From positions 35,088,573-35,152,572 of the forward strand of contig OZ029915.1 of assembly GCA_964023275.1 (NCBI GenBank): a stretch of 64,000 bases of DNA, in the 5' to 3' direction. The notes beneath the pieces were generated by a model that searched no databases, was not told the DNA's origin, and worked only from the letters and a program-made list of their open reading frames with translations. The translations under genes and the position numbers were made by a program. Positions 34,544-47,394 of the stretch are shown here, one piece after another. Numbering within the stretch: position 1 is the first letter of the stretch; each line of letters opens with the position of its first letter. This DNA comes from Norana najaformis. Lineage: Eukaryota; Annelida; Clitellata; Crassiclitellata; Hormogastridae.

Positions 34544-35320
34544 TTTGGATGGATTTAGGAGCAGTCTCTGCTTTGGATGGATTTAGGAGCAGTCTCTGCT
34601 TTGGATGGATTTAGGAGCAGTCTCTGCTTTGGATGGATTTAGGAGCAGTCTCTGCTTTGGATGGATTTAGGAGCAGTCTCTGCTTTGGATGGATTTAGGA
34701 GCAGTCTCTGCTTTGGATGGATTTAGGAGCAGTCTCTGCTTTGGATGGATTTAGGAGCAGTCTCTGCTTTGGATGGATTTAGGAGCAGTCTCTGCTTTGG
34801 ATGGATTGAGGAGCAGTCTCTGCTTTGGATGGATTTAGGAGCAGTCTCTGCTTTGGATGGATTTAGGAGCAGTCTCTGCTTTGGATGGATTTAGGAGCAG
34901 TCTCTGCTTTGGATGGATTTAGGAGCAGTCTCTGCTTTGGATGGATTTAGGAGCAGTCTCTGCTTTGGATGGATTGAGGAGCAGTCTCTGCTTTGGATGG
35001 ATTTAGGAGCAGTCTCCGCTTTGGATGGATTTAGGAGCAGTCTCTGCTTTGGATGGATTTAGGAGCAGTCTCTGCTTTGGATGGATTTAGGAGCAGTCTC
35101 TGCTTTGGATGGATTTAGGAGCAGTCTCTGCTTTGGATGGATTTAGGAGCAGTCTCTGCTTTGGATGGATTTAGGAGCAGTCTCTGCTTTGGATGGATTT
35201 AGGAGCAGTCTCTGCTTTGGATGGATTTAGGAGCAGTCTCTGCTTTGGATGGATTTAGGAGCAGTCTCTGCTTTGGATGGATTTAGGAGCAGTCTCTGCT
35301 TTGGATGGATTTAGGAGCAG
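34544..35320 (+). repeat. 28-bp minisatellite, about 28 units
   Basis: Near-perfect tandem copies of a unit made of tttggatggatttaggag followed by cagtctctgc. Rare variants are gattgagg in two units (near 34806 and 34974, six units apart) and ctccgc in one unit near 35010. The array ends sharply at gagcag|actaat. Confidence 0.98.
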
Positions 35321-35329
35321 ACTAATATC

Positions 35330-36420
35330 TGCCATCCAAGACTGCACTCGGTTAAAGATCTCAGATAACAGAGAAAGTTGAAAGAGGGCTGGAAGATGTG
35401 GAATTGTCAAAATAAATATACCCGCTGAGTTGAAGAGTTGAAGAAGTCATCTCTGGAAGCTGACGATAGGTAAAATTACTGGCCACTTTCGAACTTGAAT
35501 TTTATTTCTATACTTCTCGAATGTTTAGGCAGAAAAAGTCAAAGGTAAATGCGGGGTCAGGGCACAGTCTAGGTTCTTGTTGGATTCTTGGGCGTAGCAT
35601 CAGCCACCTGCGATTTTGAGGCTTTTAAGAAGCAAATCTCTTCGGTTTAATTCGGGCTATGAACTCAACATAGCGAATGACAAAGCATAAAATACGCAAG
35701 GAAAGCAACATATTTTTTTGTTAAACGTTAATGATGTTAAAATAAAACAGAACCGAATCCAGGCAACTATGCCTACATCGAATACTCGTGGTTTAATGAC
35801 TGAGCCAAGGGCTATCGTGTAGGCCTACTGTTTAACACGTCTGAGAACGTGGCTTTAAGGGACCCTACATCTGATAGAATGGGGACGAAGTCGACGCTGG
35901 CGCATGCTCAGTAGGTCACCCGAACGGACGTAAGTCCCGATACGAAATGGGTCAACCTAATAAGAGAACAGGAAAAGGAAAAGTCAGAAACAGAAGGCAT
36001 AAATAGAAATAAAACCGAAACGGGAGATCTAAGTTTTTAAATTGCTAAATAATTGCAGATTGAATCGGATGGAATCTCAGCCTGTTCTGTGTTGGAAGTC
36101 CGTTACGTCGCCATGGATTAGAAATAAGAAACACTGTAACAAAATGTTATAACCTGTACGCGTCAGTCATCCAAGCTGCTGTGGAGAGGCGTACGTCCTG
36201 TATGCCCCAAATCCACCATGGACTGATGACAAAAGCCCGTCTCAGCCTCTGTCACTGCCTCTGCTTCTGCCCTGTCTCTGGATTTGCTTTTGTTTTGCCT
36301 CTGATTGTCCGTCTCTCTGTCTGCCTATCTGTATGTCTGAATATATATATATATATGTGTGTATATATATACAGAAAAATACAGAGAGACAGAATATGAG
36401 ACGAAGTGAGAAGAATTAGA
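35330..36420 (+). other. No supported gene
   Basis: Mixed unique sequence with short AT runs near 36340-36372. No exon or repeat family recognised. Confidence 0.4.
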
Positions 36421-36821
36421 AGACGGTTGGATGGATGGATGGATGGAGAGAGGGAAGGAGGAAACCCGAACGATGGATAAGCAGTAAGTGATGCTGATGG
36501 GGCTGCTGCTGCGGCTGCTGCGTGCATCTCGTATGCAAACTAAACATTATGGGAACGCGGCCATTCGATCGTCTGCAGGGGGCTTTAAATTTATGCAGCG
36601 CCACCTACATCAGTGTCTCGTCGTTCTACATATGCGACCAATGTACAGCGTAACGCAAAGTGAGACGGAGACGGACAAAGAACAGGCAGACAGAGGTAGA
36701 GGGACAGACAGATGGTTCATATGGTGAAAAACAGAGAGACAGGAACACGCACATCGAGGCGGGAAAACACATATAGGCCTAATGTACAGACAGTAACAAC
36801 AGGGCAAACACTCAGACGGAT

Positions 36822-36861
36822 AAGGAGTAAGAGACAGTGCCTGCACTGTCTCTTACTCCTT
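36822..36861 (+). repeat. Perfect 40-bp inverted repeat
   Basis: Two 19-base arms (aaggagtaagagacagtgc and its exact complement) separated by only ct. A (CAGA)n run follows from about 36864 to 36909. Confidence 0.95.
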
Positions 36862-37441
36862 CAGACAGATAGACAGACAGACAGACAGACTGACAGACAG
36901 ACAGACTGCTTTTACGCCGTGCTTTACAATAACCCACTCGAGTGGGTGTACATCTGAGCGCGAATGGATTAATGGGTTGGCTTGTGGGTGGATTGGTGGG
37001 TGAGAATGGTGGAGAGAGAAACATTGCACCTAAATCTGTCGGGATAAGACGGGCAGAAGAGGGAATGATCTATTACCGACCGGCCGAAGGGCCGGCGGGC
37101 AGAGGCCCTGAAGCCTTCTTTCGACCGGGAAGAAGACGATGAGATGAGGAAGGCGTTCCTAGTCACTCGATAGGGGCCTTCAATTGATGCCAGGACCGGA
37201 CGAGGAGACCCAGAAGGATCTTCGGCCTGCTAATTCAGTCAGAGAATCAGAATTAAATGGCAGGCTTGATTCAGCTGTCTACCGAAAGACTTCGTATCCC
37301 CGCGTCCCTTATTTTGCATCGCCTCCCGTAATGCAATGCAGTGTATACCCGGAACTAATATTGCGTTTTTAGACTAAAGGCTTCAAATAAGCGCAGGACA
37401 CGCGATGGCATGACAGATGTATATGAAAATGTTCGACTTAG

Positions 37442-37560
37442 ATTCATTCATTCATTCATTCATTCATTCAACTCGTTTATTGACCCCAATTCAAGAACGA
37501 CGCATGTTACAATCATATACAATTGAAAGGGATGCAAAAGGAACACCCAGAAGGAACAGA
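37442..37560 (+). repeat. (ATTC)n run with a retroelement-like flank
   Basis: Seven attc units, then aactcgtttattgaccccaa. A tetranucleotide run joined to such a sequence is common at LINE/SINE 3' ends read backwards; no coding part is recognised. Confidence 0.4.
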
Positions 37561-37762
37561 GGTTCCGCTTACCTATGGTCACATGTTGCTCAGTAGCAGC
37601 GAGATGGCTATTAACAAAGCTATAAAACAACGTATCCTTTATATTAACACAAAATCAGTAACTGTCAGAGAATAAATAAAAGACAAATATTCAACTTCAG
37701 CTAAGCTGAATTGCCTTAGTGACTAAGGTAATGTACAAAAAAATATCTAACTAACTAATAGC

Positions 37763-38006
37763 GATGATTGAAATTGCTCTTCACGTGTGTTGATTGCCCA
37801 CTCAATGAGTTCAGCCTATATGTATGTAGTTCTATATGATATATAGGCTCCTATGTGTTCACATAATTACACATAAAACTGCAAGATGATTGAAATTGCT
37901 CTTCACGTGTATTGATTGCCCACTCAATGAGTTCAGCCTATATGTATGTAGTTCTATATGATATATAGGCTCCTATGTGTTCACATAATTACACATAAAA
38001 CTGCAA
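37763..38006 (+). repeat. 122-bp tandem duplication
   Basis: Two practically identical 122-bp copies, 37763-37884 and 37885-38006, starting gatgattgaaattgctcttc and differing by one noticed base (gtgtgttg against gtgtattg). Confidence 0.96.
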
Positions 38007-38019
38007 GATCCTGCTGTTG

Positions 38020-41000
38020 TGCCTTCAATATCTTTTTATATCTTATTTTATTATGCAAAGTATACACATGATCGATGAAATATACGTTGCACACCATGAG
38101 TTGTCATTTATATATGCTGCTATAATTATGTATGTTTCGTTCTTATGTATGCAATTTGTATACCCAATTACATATGTAGACTATACGTATATTTGTATAT
38201 AATATCTGCATATAAATATCTGTATATATTGGTATATATATTGCGCAAATATATTACGTATATGCACATTGCATGTATTACATCTATATATTACATATAT
38301 ATCCTATGGTGAATGATGAAAGCAATTATAAGCTGACAAACTGCTTGGCTGAGGCTGAAACCATGTACAAATTTAATAAGCTTGTATAATAAATCAAACT
38401 CTCATCAATATGGAGTCCATATTTCCTCTGTCTCGACCATGCACTGGACTTTTCATATCTGCATATCAGTGACGCTTTGACAGTTGATATTCTGTCGGTC
38501 ACTTTATATTAACCTCTTGTTCCACGGTTCCCACACGATGTAACGGCTTTATAAGCCAGTGGATCTTCTGTCCGTTACTTTTTATTCGTATAGATGATCA
38601 AAGTAGAGCAGAGTGCAATGCAAGTAGTTAGAGAAGTGCAAGCTTTAGAGCGATCGCATTATTTGGACAACTAACCGCAAAATGGATTATATGTTAAACG
38701 TGAAGGAAGAGGAAAGGGAGGGAGGAGGAGATGTCAGCTGATCGGGTTGGTTAAGTATGATATCATTAATAAAATATAGACCTACAAAGGAACCACATCG
38801 CTGAAAATTTATTTTAAAGAGTCATATATATAATTTTATATAGTTGTTGTAACGTATTCGTTTTCTGTATTTCTGACCAATGTGGAGGTTGAAGGAAAGA
38901 AGCGAAGTTGAGGATTTCTTGGGGTATCTGGAAGGACAGTTTGAATTCGTGTGAGACAGCTGACTCTGAGTTGCATCTGTTTAAGAAAAACGAGTTACGG
39001 TGATTAAGGTCCGAGTAAACAAAATTTGGACAAGACGGACAACATAATTGTACATAACTGTTGAAGATACAGTGAATCGCAGATGCAGTCAACTAACCAA
39101 TAATATACACCTATAAATCATACATGTCATTTTATATATAACTGCAGTTAGCCTAAGTGGATTATCTATGCACCAACAGTATATATATATATATATATAA
39201 CGCATTGGGTTGTATATATATATATACAACCCAATGCGTTAAATACAAAGAGCTCAAACAAGTAGCGTATATATAAATATAAATATATATGTGCATAGGC
39301 AATATGAATACTCACATATAATTATATGCATATACAATTGCTTCCTCTAAATCCCAATTCCACTCTTCCGTATACTTTCGTCTAAGTATGTTGATAAATC
39401 TATTTCGAAGCAATATCAAAATACAAAGCATAAAAGCTGCAGCAGGAGCAGCAGAAGCAGAGGAAGAGTAAACGCCAGTGCAACATCAGAAACAAAAACC
39501 AGCAGCATCCATAGGATCAACAGACGCACTTTTTAGCAACAAGGCACTGTCTGACAACAAACTAAAATTTTTACAGCCAATTGTCATTCCTTGAGTCACT
39601 CACGCAAAGCCATTGTCCTTTGCATCATTCTTTGAGCACCTCATGCTAAGCTGTTGTCCTTGGGACTGAGTTTGGTATCCTATCATTTCAAAAATTTCTA
39701 ACTCTGAATTATTTTGTTCGAATATCCTTAGGGGCAGGGGAAGAGTTCAAACCTTCTTCGCAAGGCTTCATTTCGTTGGACATATTTTCACCGAAACTTG
39801 AATTTCTGAAAATTGTCCCCACACATAGAGACACAATTCAAGCCCTTTATTTAACTACGAAAATTCTTAGGAATTTGCTTCCATGGAGTTCTGACGATGT
39901 CTTAGAAGCATAGCCGCTTTAGCCGAGTTTAGCACAATCAGAATAACGATTGACATTGGAAAGGATTTTAGCGGTCTGTGTATACAGGTGTCTGCAGGTA
40001 AGAGGTGTTGTCGGTTCTCTCATTTGGTCCCTATGTTTAATATTGCGTATACAGGAGAGAATTGTGCTATTTTTTATCCTCTGCCCCGCCGTACACTAAA
40101 ACGTTTTAGTGATGCAAAACATAAGTAACATTTCTCATCTATGTTAATTGCCTCTCACACATAGGCCTAAATGTGTCAATTTAAGTTCCGGGTAACAATA
40201 AGTCTATAGCGATTAGAAGCGACCGTCAGTTGATATCGTGTATTATAAGTTGACGGCGCTATAGAAGTTCCCAGATTAAATTAGAGAGGCTAGAATACCC
40301 GACATACTCAGATCATTGACCACTTTTGAAGGCGATGTTATTTTCAATACGACAGTTAGGTAGCCTAACTAAACAAAAAAAATAATACTGATGGCCTCAT
40401 TCCTTGGTTTAGGATAGAAAGTAAAATCATTAAGAAGCCTATATACACGTAGGTTACTTAATATTTCTATAAATATATCCGACGCGAACCCTAGGTGCTA
40501 TTAATTTACTGAGAGTAATCAGTCGGAGACAAAGGCATTCCTGAATGTCGATAAACACAAGATAGAAGATGTACGACTCGGCAAGAGACACGACATAAGC
40601 GACCGCAGAGTTCGCGGTATGCTTTGAAGTCTGCAGACGTTTGCTTATCTCAAGCAGTCCACTGCTGTCTGTTGTTCAAGAGCTGCATGGTTCTCTAATC
40701 CACCAGCATGGACTGCTAGTTCGAAGCATTAGAGTCTAACGATGTGGTGGACAAACAGAATTAGGCTATACAGTCAAAAACAACGGCGATGTATATTCCG
40801 TGCAGTGAACTGGCCGGCTGCACGTTTTGCAGGCAGAGAACTCTTCACATGCTGACACACAGATGAACATCTAACGCCAGCCCTCCGAGATAGCGTGGAA
40901 TAGTTTAACTGTATATTATATATTATATATATATATATTGTATATTGTATATATTGCATATTAGTAGATTAACTGTATCCGGGATGACCAGTTTCGGGTT

Positions 41001-42170
41001 CAAAGTCACATTCAAATCTAATCTACAGTATTTTATGCCACTAATTTCAATAGTCGTTGTAATAATCAATAGATAGTTGCTTATATATATGTAAGCTTAA
41101 AATCGACACGCGTGTCAAAATCTGGAGACAATCCACGGAGTACATGCAGACGACGGGAAATGCGATCTTGAAGACTTTCTCTGTACTGATCGATTCGAAT
41201 CCGTTCTAAGTTTAATTTTTTACTTCTATAGCGCCACTGTAATAATGTGCTTGACATCAATCGGTGGTCGTTGTTAAGTGAAAAATAATGCAGTCATGAA
41301 CCAATCTGGTTGATTTCTGAATCCGGTTTACACCGCGAATCTACCCCAGCCTTGCTCTTCCGGATTTCCCTGGATCGCTAAATTTTTGTCTGTTTAAAGC
41401 TTTCTAAAGATCACCGCAGACTCAGCGATTATGGTTAGTGTTAGTATTCGTGCATAAGTTTCTGACGTTAGTTTTACCGTATACATCTTCAGCGTCTACT
41501 TGTGTAAGTTATTTGTTACGACACTCAATGCACTTTGTCCGTTCCAGTGGAACAGCTGAAACAAGATGGCGGTTTAACACGCGAAGCGCGGACGTATACA
41601 GGCCACTGGGCATTGTAGTATCCCTACGCCATCGGTGATGCGCCTGTAAATTCCGACGGTCCAACGAGCTTTCGCGGAAATACGTCTTGCCTCGTCTAAC
41701 GATCGCTCACTAAGCTGTTTTACATGACACGCAAGAAAAATGCCCCTTCGCATAAAGAAAATTAACAATGGCCATTCTTTTCCGACAATGCTCAACGAAA
41801 TCGTACGGACGAAAAAAGAAATATGAGCAATTATTCTTGAACGAAAGTTTCGTAGTCTTTCCAAAACAGAAGGCTATTATCAAACTCATTCAGAATAATG
41901 ATCCAATTAACCATTAAAATATCATCCAGACGTCAAACAGTGGCGCTTTATGAATGTCTGCAATTAATTATAAACATTAAACATGCTTATACAAAGGCGA
42001 TTGCGTACATCATGTGGGATATATAGGCTATGTTTACATAGGCTTTGTATAGACCTATGTCTACATCTATACAAATTGGGCGATGATAGTAAATATCCAC
42101 TATTAATACATTGTAGGCCTAAAACTGAAAAATTTGGCCGTAAACAAGCACTTATTTTATTAGATTCATA
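38020..42170 (+). other. No supported gene; AT-rich
   Basis: Long stretches of TA-rich sequence and short open frames without splice support. Includes the palindrome at 39199-39240. Confidence 0.4.
39199..39240 (+). repeat. Perfect 42-bp palindrome
   Basis: aacgcattgggttgtatata is followed directly by its exact reverse complement across a (TA)n centre, with no spacer. Confidence 0.95.
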
Positions 42171-42177
42171 CACCTAT

Positions 42178-42266
42178 ACATGTATGTATGTATATATGTA
42201 TGCATGTATGTATGTATGTATGTATGTATGTATGTATGTATGTATGTATGTATGTATGTATGCATG
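42178..42266 (+). repeat. (ATGT)n microsatellite
   Basis: About 20 atgt units with a few tatg/catg variants. Confidence 0.95.
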
Positions 42267-43034
42267 ATCGTAATATTGCGCTGTTTAGTCAGCAAGTTTT
42301 TGAGCGTGCGTATGTGTAGGAAGTTCCACGAGTCATCGGGTTATTGATTTGTTTGTGCACGTGCGGTTCACCTGCTGGCACGCAACGAACACGTGTCGAT
42401 TGGCCGGCAAAGAATTGCGGGCAGAAGTGCTTACAGCTGGCATCGGCACTCATTACCTCTCTTAAATGCCTGTCTCCAATTGCCGCCGGGGATAAAAACA
42501 ATTTGCACAAATGAACGCCTAGCTGTTTAAAAGAAGTTTTACGGTACGTAAATATACAGTAGGCCTACATACCGTACATATGTTTAAAACAAAACCCTGT
42601 TGCGCAGCTTGTGGTAATAGGCTAATACATAAATATTTATATACAGTTTATTCATAAAAGGTAAATTATATAATATATATATATAATATATATATACATA
42701 ACGGAGCAGATTATAAATGTTTGTCTTGAACTGTAGTTGATGATTTCATAGTTTCTTACAGAATGAGACTGTTGTTCACGGTGTTACGGTATTACGGCCT
42801 TAGATACAAGCTTCAGTGTATGAAGTCGAAGTCGTCCACGTAAGTTTGAAATCGGACTGTCTTTTAGTTGTCCTAACCCTCCCAAAGTGGATGGAGTTCA
42901 TTTCCAAGATCTGTTTGTGATCAAAGATGGGCCACTAAATATGAAAAAGGAGTACATTTGCCCACAAAAACATCAATTGATCGCTTAAATTTCTTTTTCA
43001 TTCTTTTGTAATCTCGCCTGTCCTGTCAATACTG

Positions 43035-43050
43035 CTCTCTCTCTCTCTCT

Positions 43051-43120
<70 letters not shown>

Positions 43121-43150
43121 TTTTTCTCTCTCTCTCTCTTTCTCTCCCCT
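43035..43150 (+). repeat. (CT)n microsatellite
   Basis: About 110 bp of ct repeats broken by ttt. Confidence 0.95.
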
Positions 43151-43367
43151 TTTGGTGTTTCTTTTTCTTTTCATCGTCCTACATTTATAATTTCATCTTT
43201 TTGTACGTGTAACAAAAGCGCTATGGTGATATATAACATAATAATAAAAGCTTTTGATTAGCAAAACGAACAATGTAGCACGCATGCATATATAACACAT
43301 AGAACGAGCATATATTTTTATGCGAAAATAAGATGTTTTCATAATCTGTAACCTATGCGACCATAGC

Positions 43368-43473
43368 CTCGGTTTGTTACATCAAACAAATACACAGACC
43401 ATATATAATATAACTGTCAAATATATGAAGCCTTTGTCTGGTTCATTTGTTTGTTTTGATGTAACAAACCGAG
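43368..43473 (+). repeat. Inverted-repeat element of 106 bp
   Basis: Left arm ctcggtttgttacatcaaac; the right end is the complement, gatgtaacaaaccgag, with further imperfect pairing inwards (acaaat; cagacca/tggtctg-like). The middle is AT-rich. It looks like a small foldback element; no clear target-site duplication flanks it. Confidence 0.7.
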
Positions 43474-43549
43474 ACTGTTTGACAAATGACCAAAAAAATG
43501 AGTTCATTATTCGCATCCATTGCCGTCAAATGGCTGACGTCATTAATCG

Positions 43550-43630
43550 ATAATGATGATGATGATTATGATGATAATGATGATGATGATGATGATTATG
43601 ACGATGATATAATATATATATATATATATC
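43550..43630 (+). repeat. (GAT)n and (TA)n microsatellites
   Basis: gatgatgatgatt repeats followed by atatatatatat. Confidence 0.9.
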
Positions 43631-44479
43631 GTCGGTTGGATGTCAGAACCTCGTAATATTTTTACGAAATACATTTTCTTGGATCAAAAAATTGCTTGCA
43701 TCATTAGGTCTGCTATTGCAAAAGCTCGTATTTATTTGATAAACGCGTTTATGATCTTTCAAAGATACGTGTAACTCTTGGGTATTATTATCATGCAAAA
43801 CCTCATAATCTTTATACTTGGGCTTTGCAGTTGTTGACCATTTTATCTGAAATGATGCAAAACCTAATAGAAGGCATACGTGGTTGGTTTTGCTAATAGG
43901 CCTACTTCTTTGTTTAGCCTCGTGCTTTTTTGGTCTTTTGCAACAATTTCGTTCTGACAAAATTCATTTAATTCGACGCGTTGTAAGGATAATGCAATAA
44001 CAGATTAGTAATAAAAGTATTCTTGCAATTGTAATTTCGTTTTTAAAATGTTTTTAATACCGCAGTAAAGTGTACATTTGAATAAATCATTATGTTAGTA
44101 ATTTTTCTTATCAAGCAATGATGAGGGGATACGAATATTAGGGCACTCACTACCTGGGTTTCTACAGTTGAATCCATATTTGTAATTACTAAAATACTAT
44201 AATTTTGACACTGTAACCTTAAAATAAATGGAATTTGTGAAATCATCGAATGTTTTATTTTGCAGATCACAAAGAAGTGACCGTGATTAAGACTTTTTCA
44301 ACTACTTCGTGACTTCGACCTGAACAAAATGAAAGAGCTTAATGATACCTCACTCGACCAAATCCAATCTCCCTATGTGGCCTGAAATGCATCGCCAAGC
44401 CAAAACTTCCAACACTCCATTAACTGCAACTCCGGCCAAGTCGACTGAAACGCGTGATCTATCGATTGCTACTATACCA

Positions 44480-46310
44480 ATTCGATTCCCCATGCATTCC
44501 ATCGATTGCTACTACGTCTACCATTGGCCAAATTAAATCTATTGGCATTCCATCGAAGGCTACTAGGCCTGTTATTGGCCTATAGTCGACTCTGAAGCAT
44601 TGCGTCGATTACTACTATACCTTCCACTGGCCAAGTTGAAAATTCAGGCATTTCATCGATTGCTACTATGCCTACCGTTGGCCAAGTTTAATCTTCGGGC
44701 ATTTCTTCGATTACTACTATGCCAGCTATTGGCCAGATGGAACCTCCTGGCATTCCAACGAGTGCCATTATGCCTATTAATTATTTTTTATTGTCCTAGT
44801 CAACTCTTAAAGCATTGCTTCCATTGCTACTATACTTTCCACTGGCCAAGTTGAATCTTAAGGCATTTTATCGATTGTTACTATACTTTCCACTGGCCAA
44901 GTTGAATCTTAAGGCATTTTATCGATTGTTACTATACTTTCCACTGGCCAAGTTGAATCTTAAGGCATTTTATCGATTGTTACTATACTTTCCACTGGCC
45001 AAGTTGAATCTTAAGGCATTTTATCGATTGTTACTATACTTTCCACTGGCCAAGTTGAATCTTAAGGCATTTTATCAATTGCTACTATACTTTCCACTGG
45101 CCAAGTTGAATCTTAAGGCATTTTATCGATTGTTACTATACTTTCCACTGGCCAAGTTGAATCTTAAGGCATTTTATCGATTGTTACTATACTTTCCACT
45201 GGCCAAGTTGAATCTTAAGGCATTTTATCGATTGTTACTATACTTTCCACTGGCCAAGTTGAATCTTAAGGCATTTTATCGATTGTTACTATACTTTCCA
45301 CTGGCCAAGTTGAATCTTAAGGCATTTTATCAATTGCTACTATACTTTCCACTGGCCAAGTTGAATCTTAAGGCATTTTATCGATTGTTACTATACTTTC
45401 CACTGGCCAAGTTGAATCTTAAGGCATTTTATCGATTGTTACTATACTTTCCACTGGCCAAGTTGAATCTTAAGGCATTTTATCGATTGTTACTATACTT
45501 TCCACTGGCCAAGTTGAATCTTAAGGCATTTTATCGATTGTTACTATACTTTCCACTGGCCAAGTTGAATCTTAAGGCATTTTATCGATTGTTACTATAC
45601 TTTCCACTGGCCAAGTTGAATCTTAAGGCATTTTATCAATTGCTACTATACTTTCCACTGGCCAAGTTGAATCTTAAGGCATTTTATCGATTGTTACTAT
45701 ACTTTCCACTGGCCAAGTTGAATCTTAAGGCATTTTATCGATTGTTACTATACTTTCCACTGGCCAAGTTGAATCTTAAGGCATTTTATCGATTGTTACT
45801 ATACTTTCCACTGGCCAAGTTGAATCTTAAGGCATTTTATCGATTGTTACTATACTTTCCACTGGCCAAGTTGAATCTTAAGGCATTTTATCAATTGCTA
45901 CTATACTTTCCACTGGCCAAGTTGAATCTTAAGGCATTTTATCGATTGTTACTATACTTTCCACTGGCCAAGTTGAATCTTAAGGCATTTTATCGATTGT
46001 TACTATACTTTCCACTGGCCAAGTTGAATCTTAAGGCATTTTATCGATTGTTACTATACTTTCCACTGGCCAAGTTGAATCTTAAGGCATTTTATCGATT
46101 GTTACTATACTTTCCACTGGCCAAGTTGAATCTTAAGGCATTTTATCAATTGCTACTATGCCCAACATTGCCCTGGTCGACTCTTGAGGCATTTAATTGA
46201 TTGCGACTATGTCAATCATTTGCCAAGTTGAATCTTCGGGCTTCAATCATTTGCTTACTATGCCTACCGGTGGCTTAGTTGAATCTTCGAGCGTTTTAAT
46301 GGATAACATT
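44480..46310 (+). repeat. 51-bp satellite array with higher-order structure
   Basis: The core (about 44817-46157) is roughly 26 near-identical 51-bp units built from actatactttccactggcc, aagttgaatcttaaggcatt and ttatcgattgtt. Every fifth unit or so carries tcaattgct instead of tcgattgtt: variants start at 45075, 45330, 45636, 45891 and 46146, i.e. spacings of 255, 306, 255 and 255 bp. Both flanks (44480-44816 and 46158-46310) hold strongly diverged units of the same repeat. As 51 is divisible by 3, one + frame stays open for 461 codons (44815-46200), repeating a 17-residue hydrophobic unit. This is probably not a protein, since the edge units have stops and no start context is seen. Confidence 0.97.
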
Positions 46311-46622
46311 TCAGGTGATGCAGACTCTGTTAGTACACCCAGGTGATAACCAAACCATTTTCCATTTTACTAAACTGGCTAGATGATAATAATTTTATTA
46401 GCTTAGCTAATTATATCTGTTGTCGTGTAATTTAAAATTTATTTAATTTTTTAACAATTTTCTAATTGAAAGTTTCAGTAGTTTAAATTTAGTGCTTTGC
46501 ATGGGTTTGCAGTTTAGCACTTTAATGTAGACCTGATATCATCTAATACAAATGAATATGTAATAAGTTGCAGTAAGTTGTCAATGCAAGAACAATGTAC
46601 TCTGAAAATATATTTAAACTAC

Positions 46623-46628
46623 AATAAA
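46623..46628 (+). terminator. Candidate poly(A) signal
   Basis: AATAAA beyond the 51-bp array. With a good acceptor at 44265 (gttttattttgcag) it could delimit a terminal exon that carries the satellite; weak evidence. Confidence 0.2.
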
Positions 46629-46761
46629 ACATTGCATAGCAAAAACTCGCACTTTTTGCCTTTTTTCTTGTTTTGTAGAGTTTCGTTAAATTTAATTATA
46701 AGCCCAATTTTAGTAAGGTAAATAAAAATTCAGTTTCATGATAATTTATCTCCCCAATTTA

Positions 46762-46941
46762 TCAGCTAGCTGCTAATGATGTTTTTCCTTCTTTTGTAAA
46801 TTTCAAAATCAATTTGCTATGTTTTGCTAGTCCACCGACGATATATACATTAATGATAACTGATTGAATGTGACCGGCTCGCGATCCTTCATATAGAGCC
46901 ACGATAGAGAGAATCACATAAGACATCAAGGGGATTCGCAT
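46762..46941 (-). CDS. Possible small secreted protein or first exon
   Basis: Minus-strand ATG frame of 59 codons. It starts MRIPLMSYVILSIVALYEGS, a plausible signal peptide, followed by HIQSVIINVYIVGGLAKHSK and a Lys-rich end to a stop. No paralogue or domain recognised; a chance frame is quite possible. Confidence 0.25.
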   Translation of the reverse strand: MRIPLMSYVILSIVALYEGSRAGHIQSVIINVYIVGGLAKHSKLILKFTKEGKTSLAAS

Positions 46942-47394
46942 TTTGGTCAATCACATTTGACCACCAGCTGCGTGCAGTCGGGTGGGTGAATGGTGAGGCT
47001 CGGATTTAGGGCTACATGCGCCCACGCATTCTGCTCCGCCTGCGGCTAAGAACAACTACGACGACCATATTTAAACCATGATTAATTCCTCCTTAGCCGC
47101 CACCCACCAAGCCACAGCCTGCAGTGCATGCCTAACGAAAATACATTGTTTGGTCCTCTGGGCCGCACACGACTTTGCAGACCACCCATACCTTGCAGCT
47201 GAACGCCCACTCACTCTTCCTTCCCCGTGTTCTCTTCCCCTTCCCCTTACTCTGCTGGAACGACTCAATTGTTAAAACGTATACTAGGTACGTCTACTAG
47301 ACATTGAATGCGGAGTGCTGTAATGGGCAGCGTTTCCATATGCAACTGAAGGTAAGAGCATACGGATATCCATACATCTGTTTAACATCTGTTA

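Noticed and set aside
34544..35320. CRISPR array
   Set aside because: Units are directly adjacent with no unique spacers, and the genome is eukaryotic.
44815..46200. 461-codon frame as a real protein
   Set aside because: Openness follows from a 51-bp unit lacking a stop in this frame; edge units carry stops and no start context is seen.
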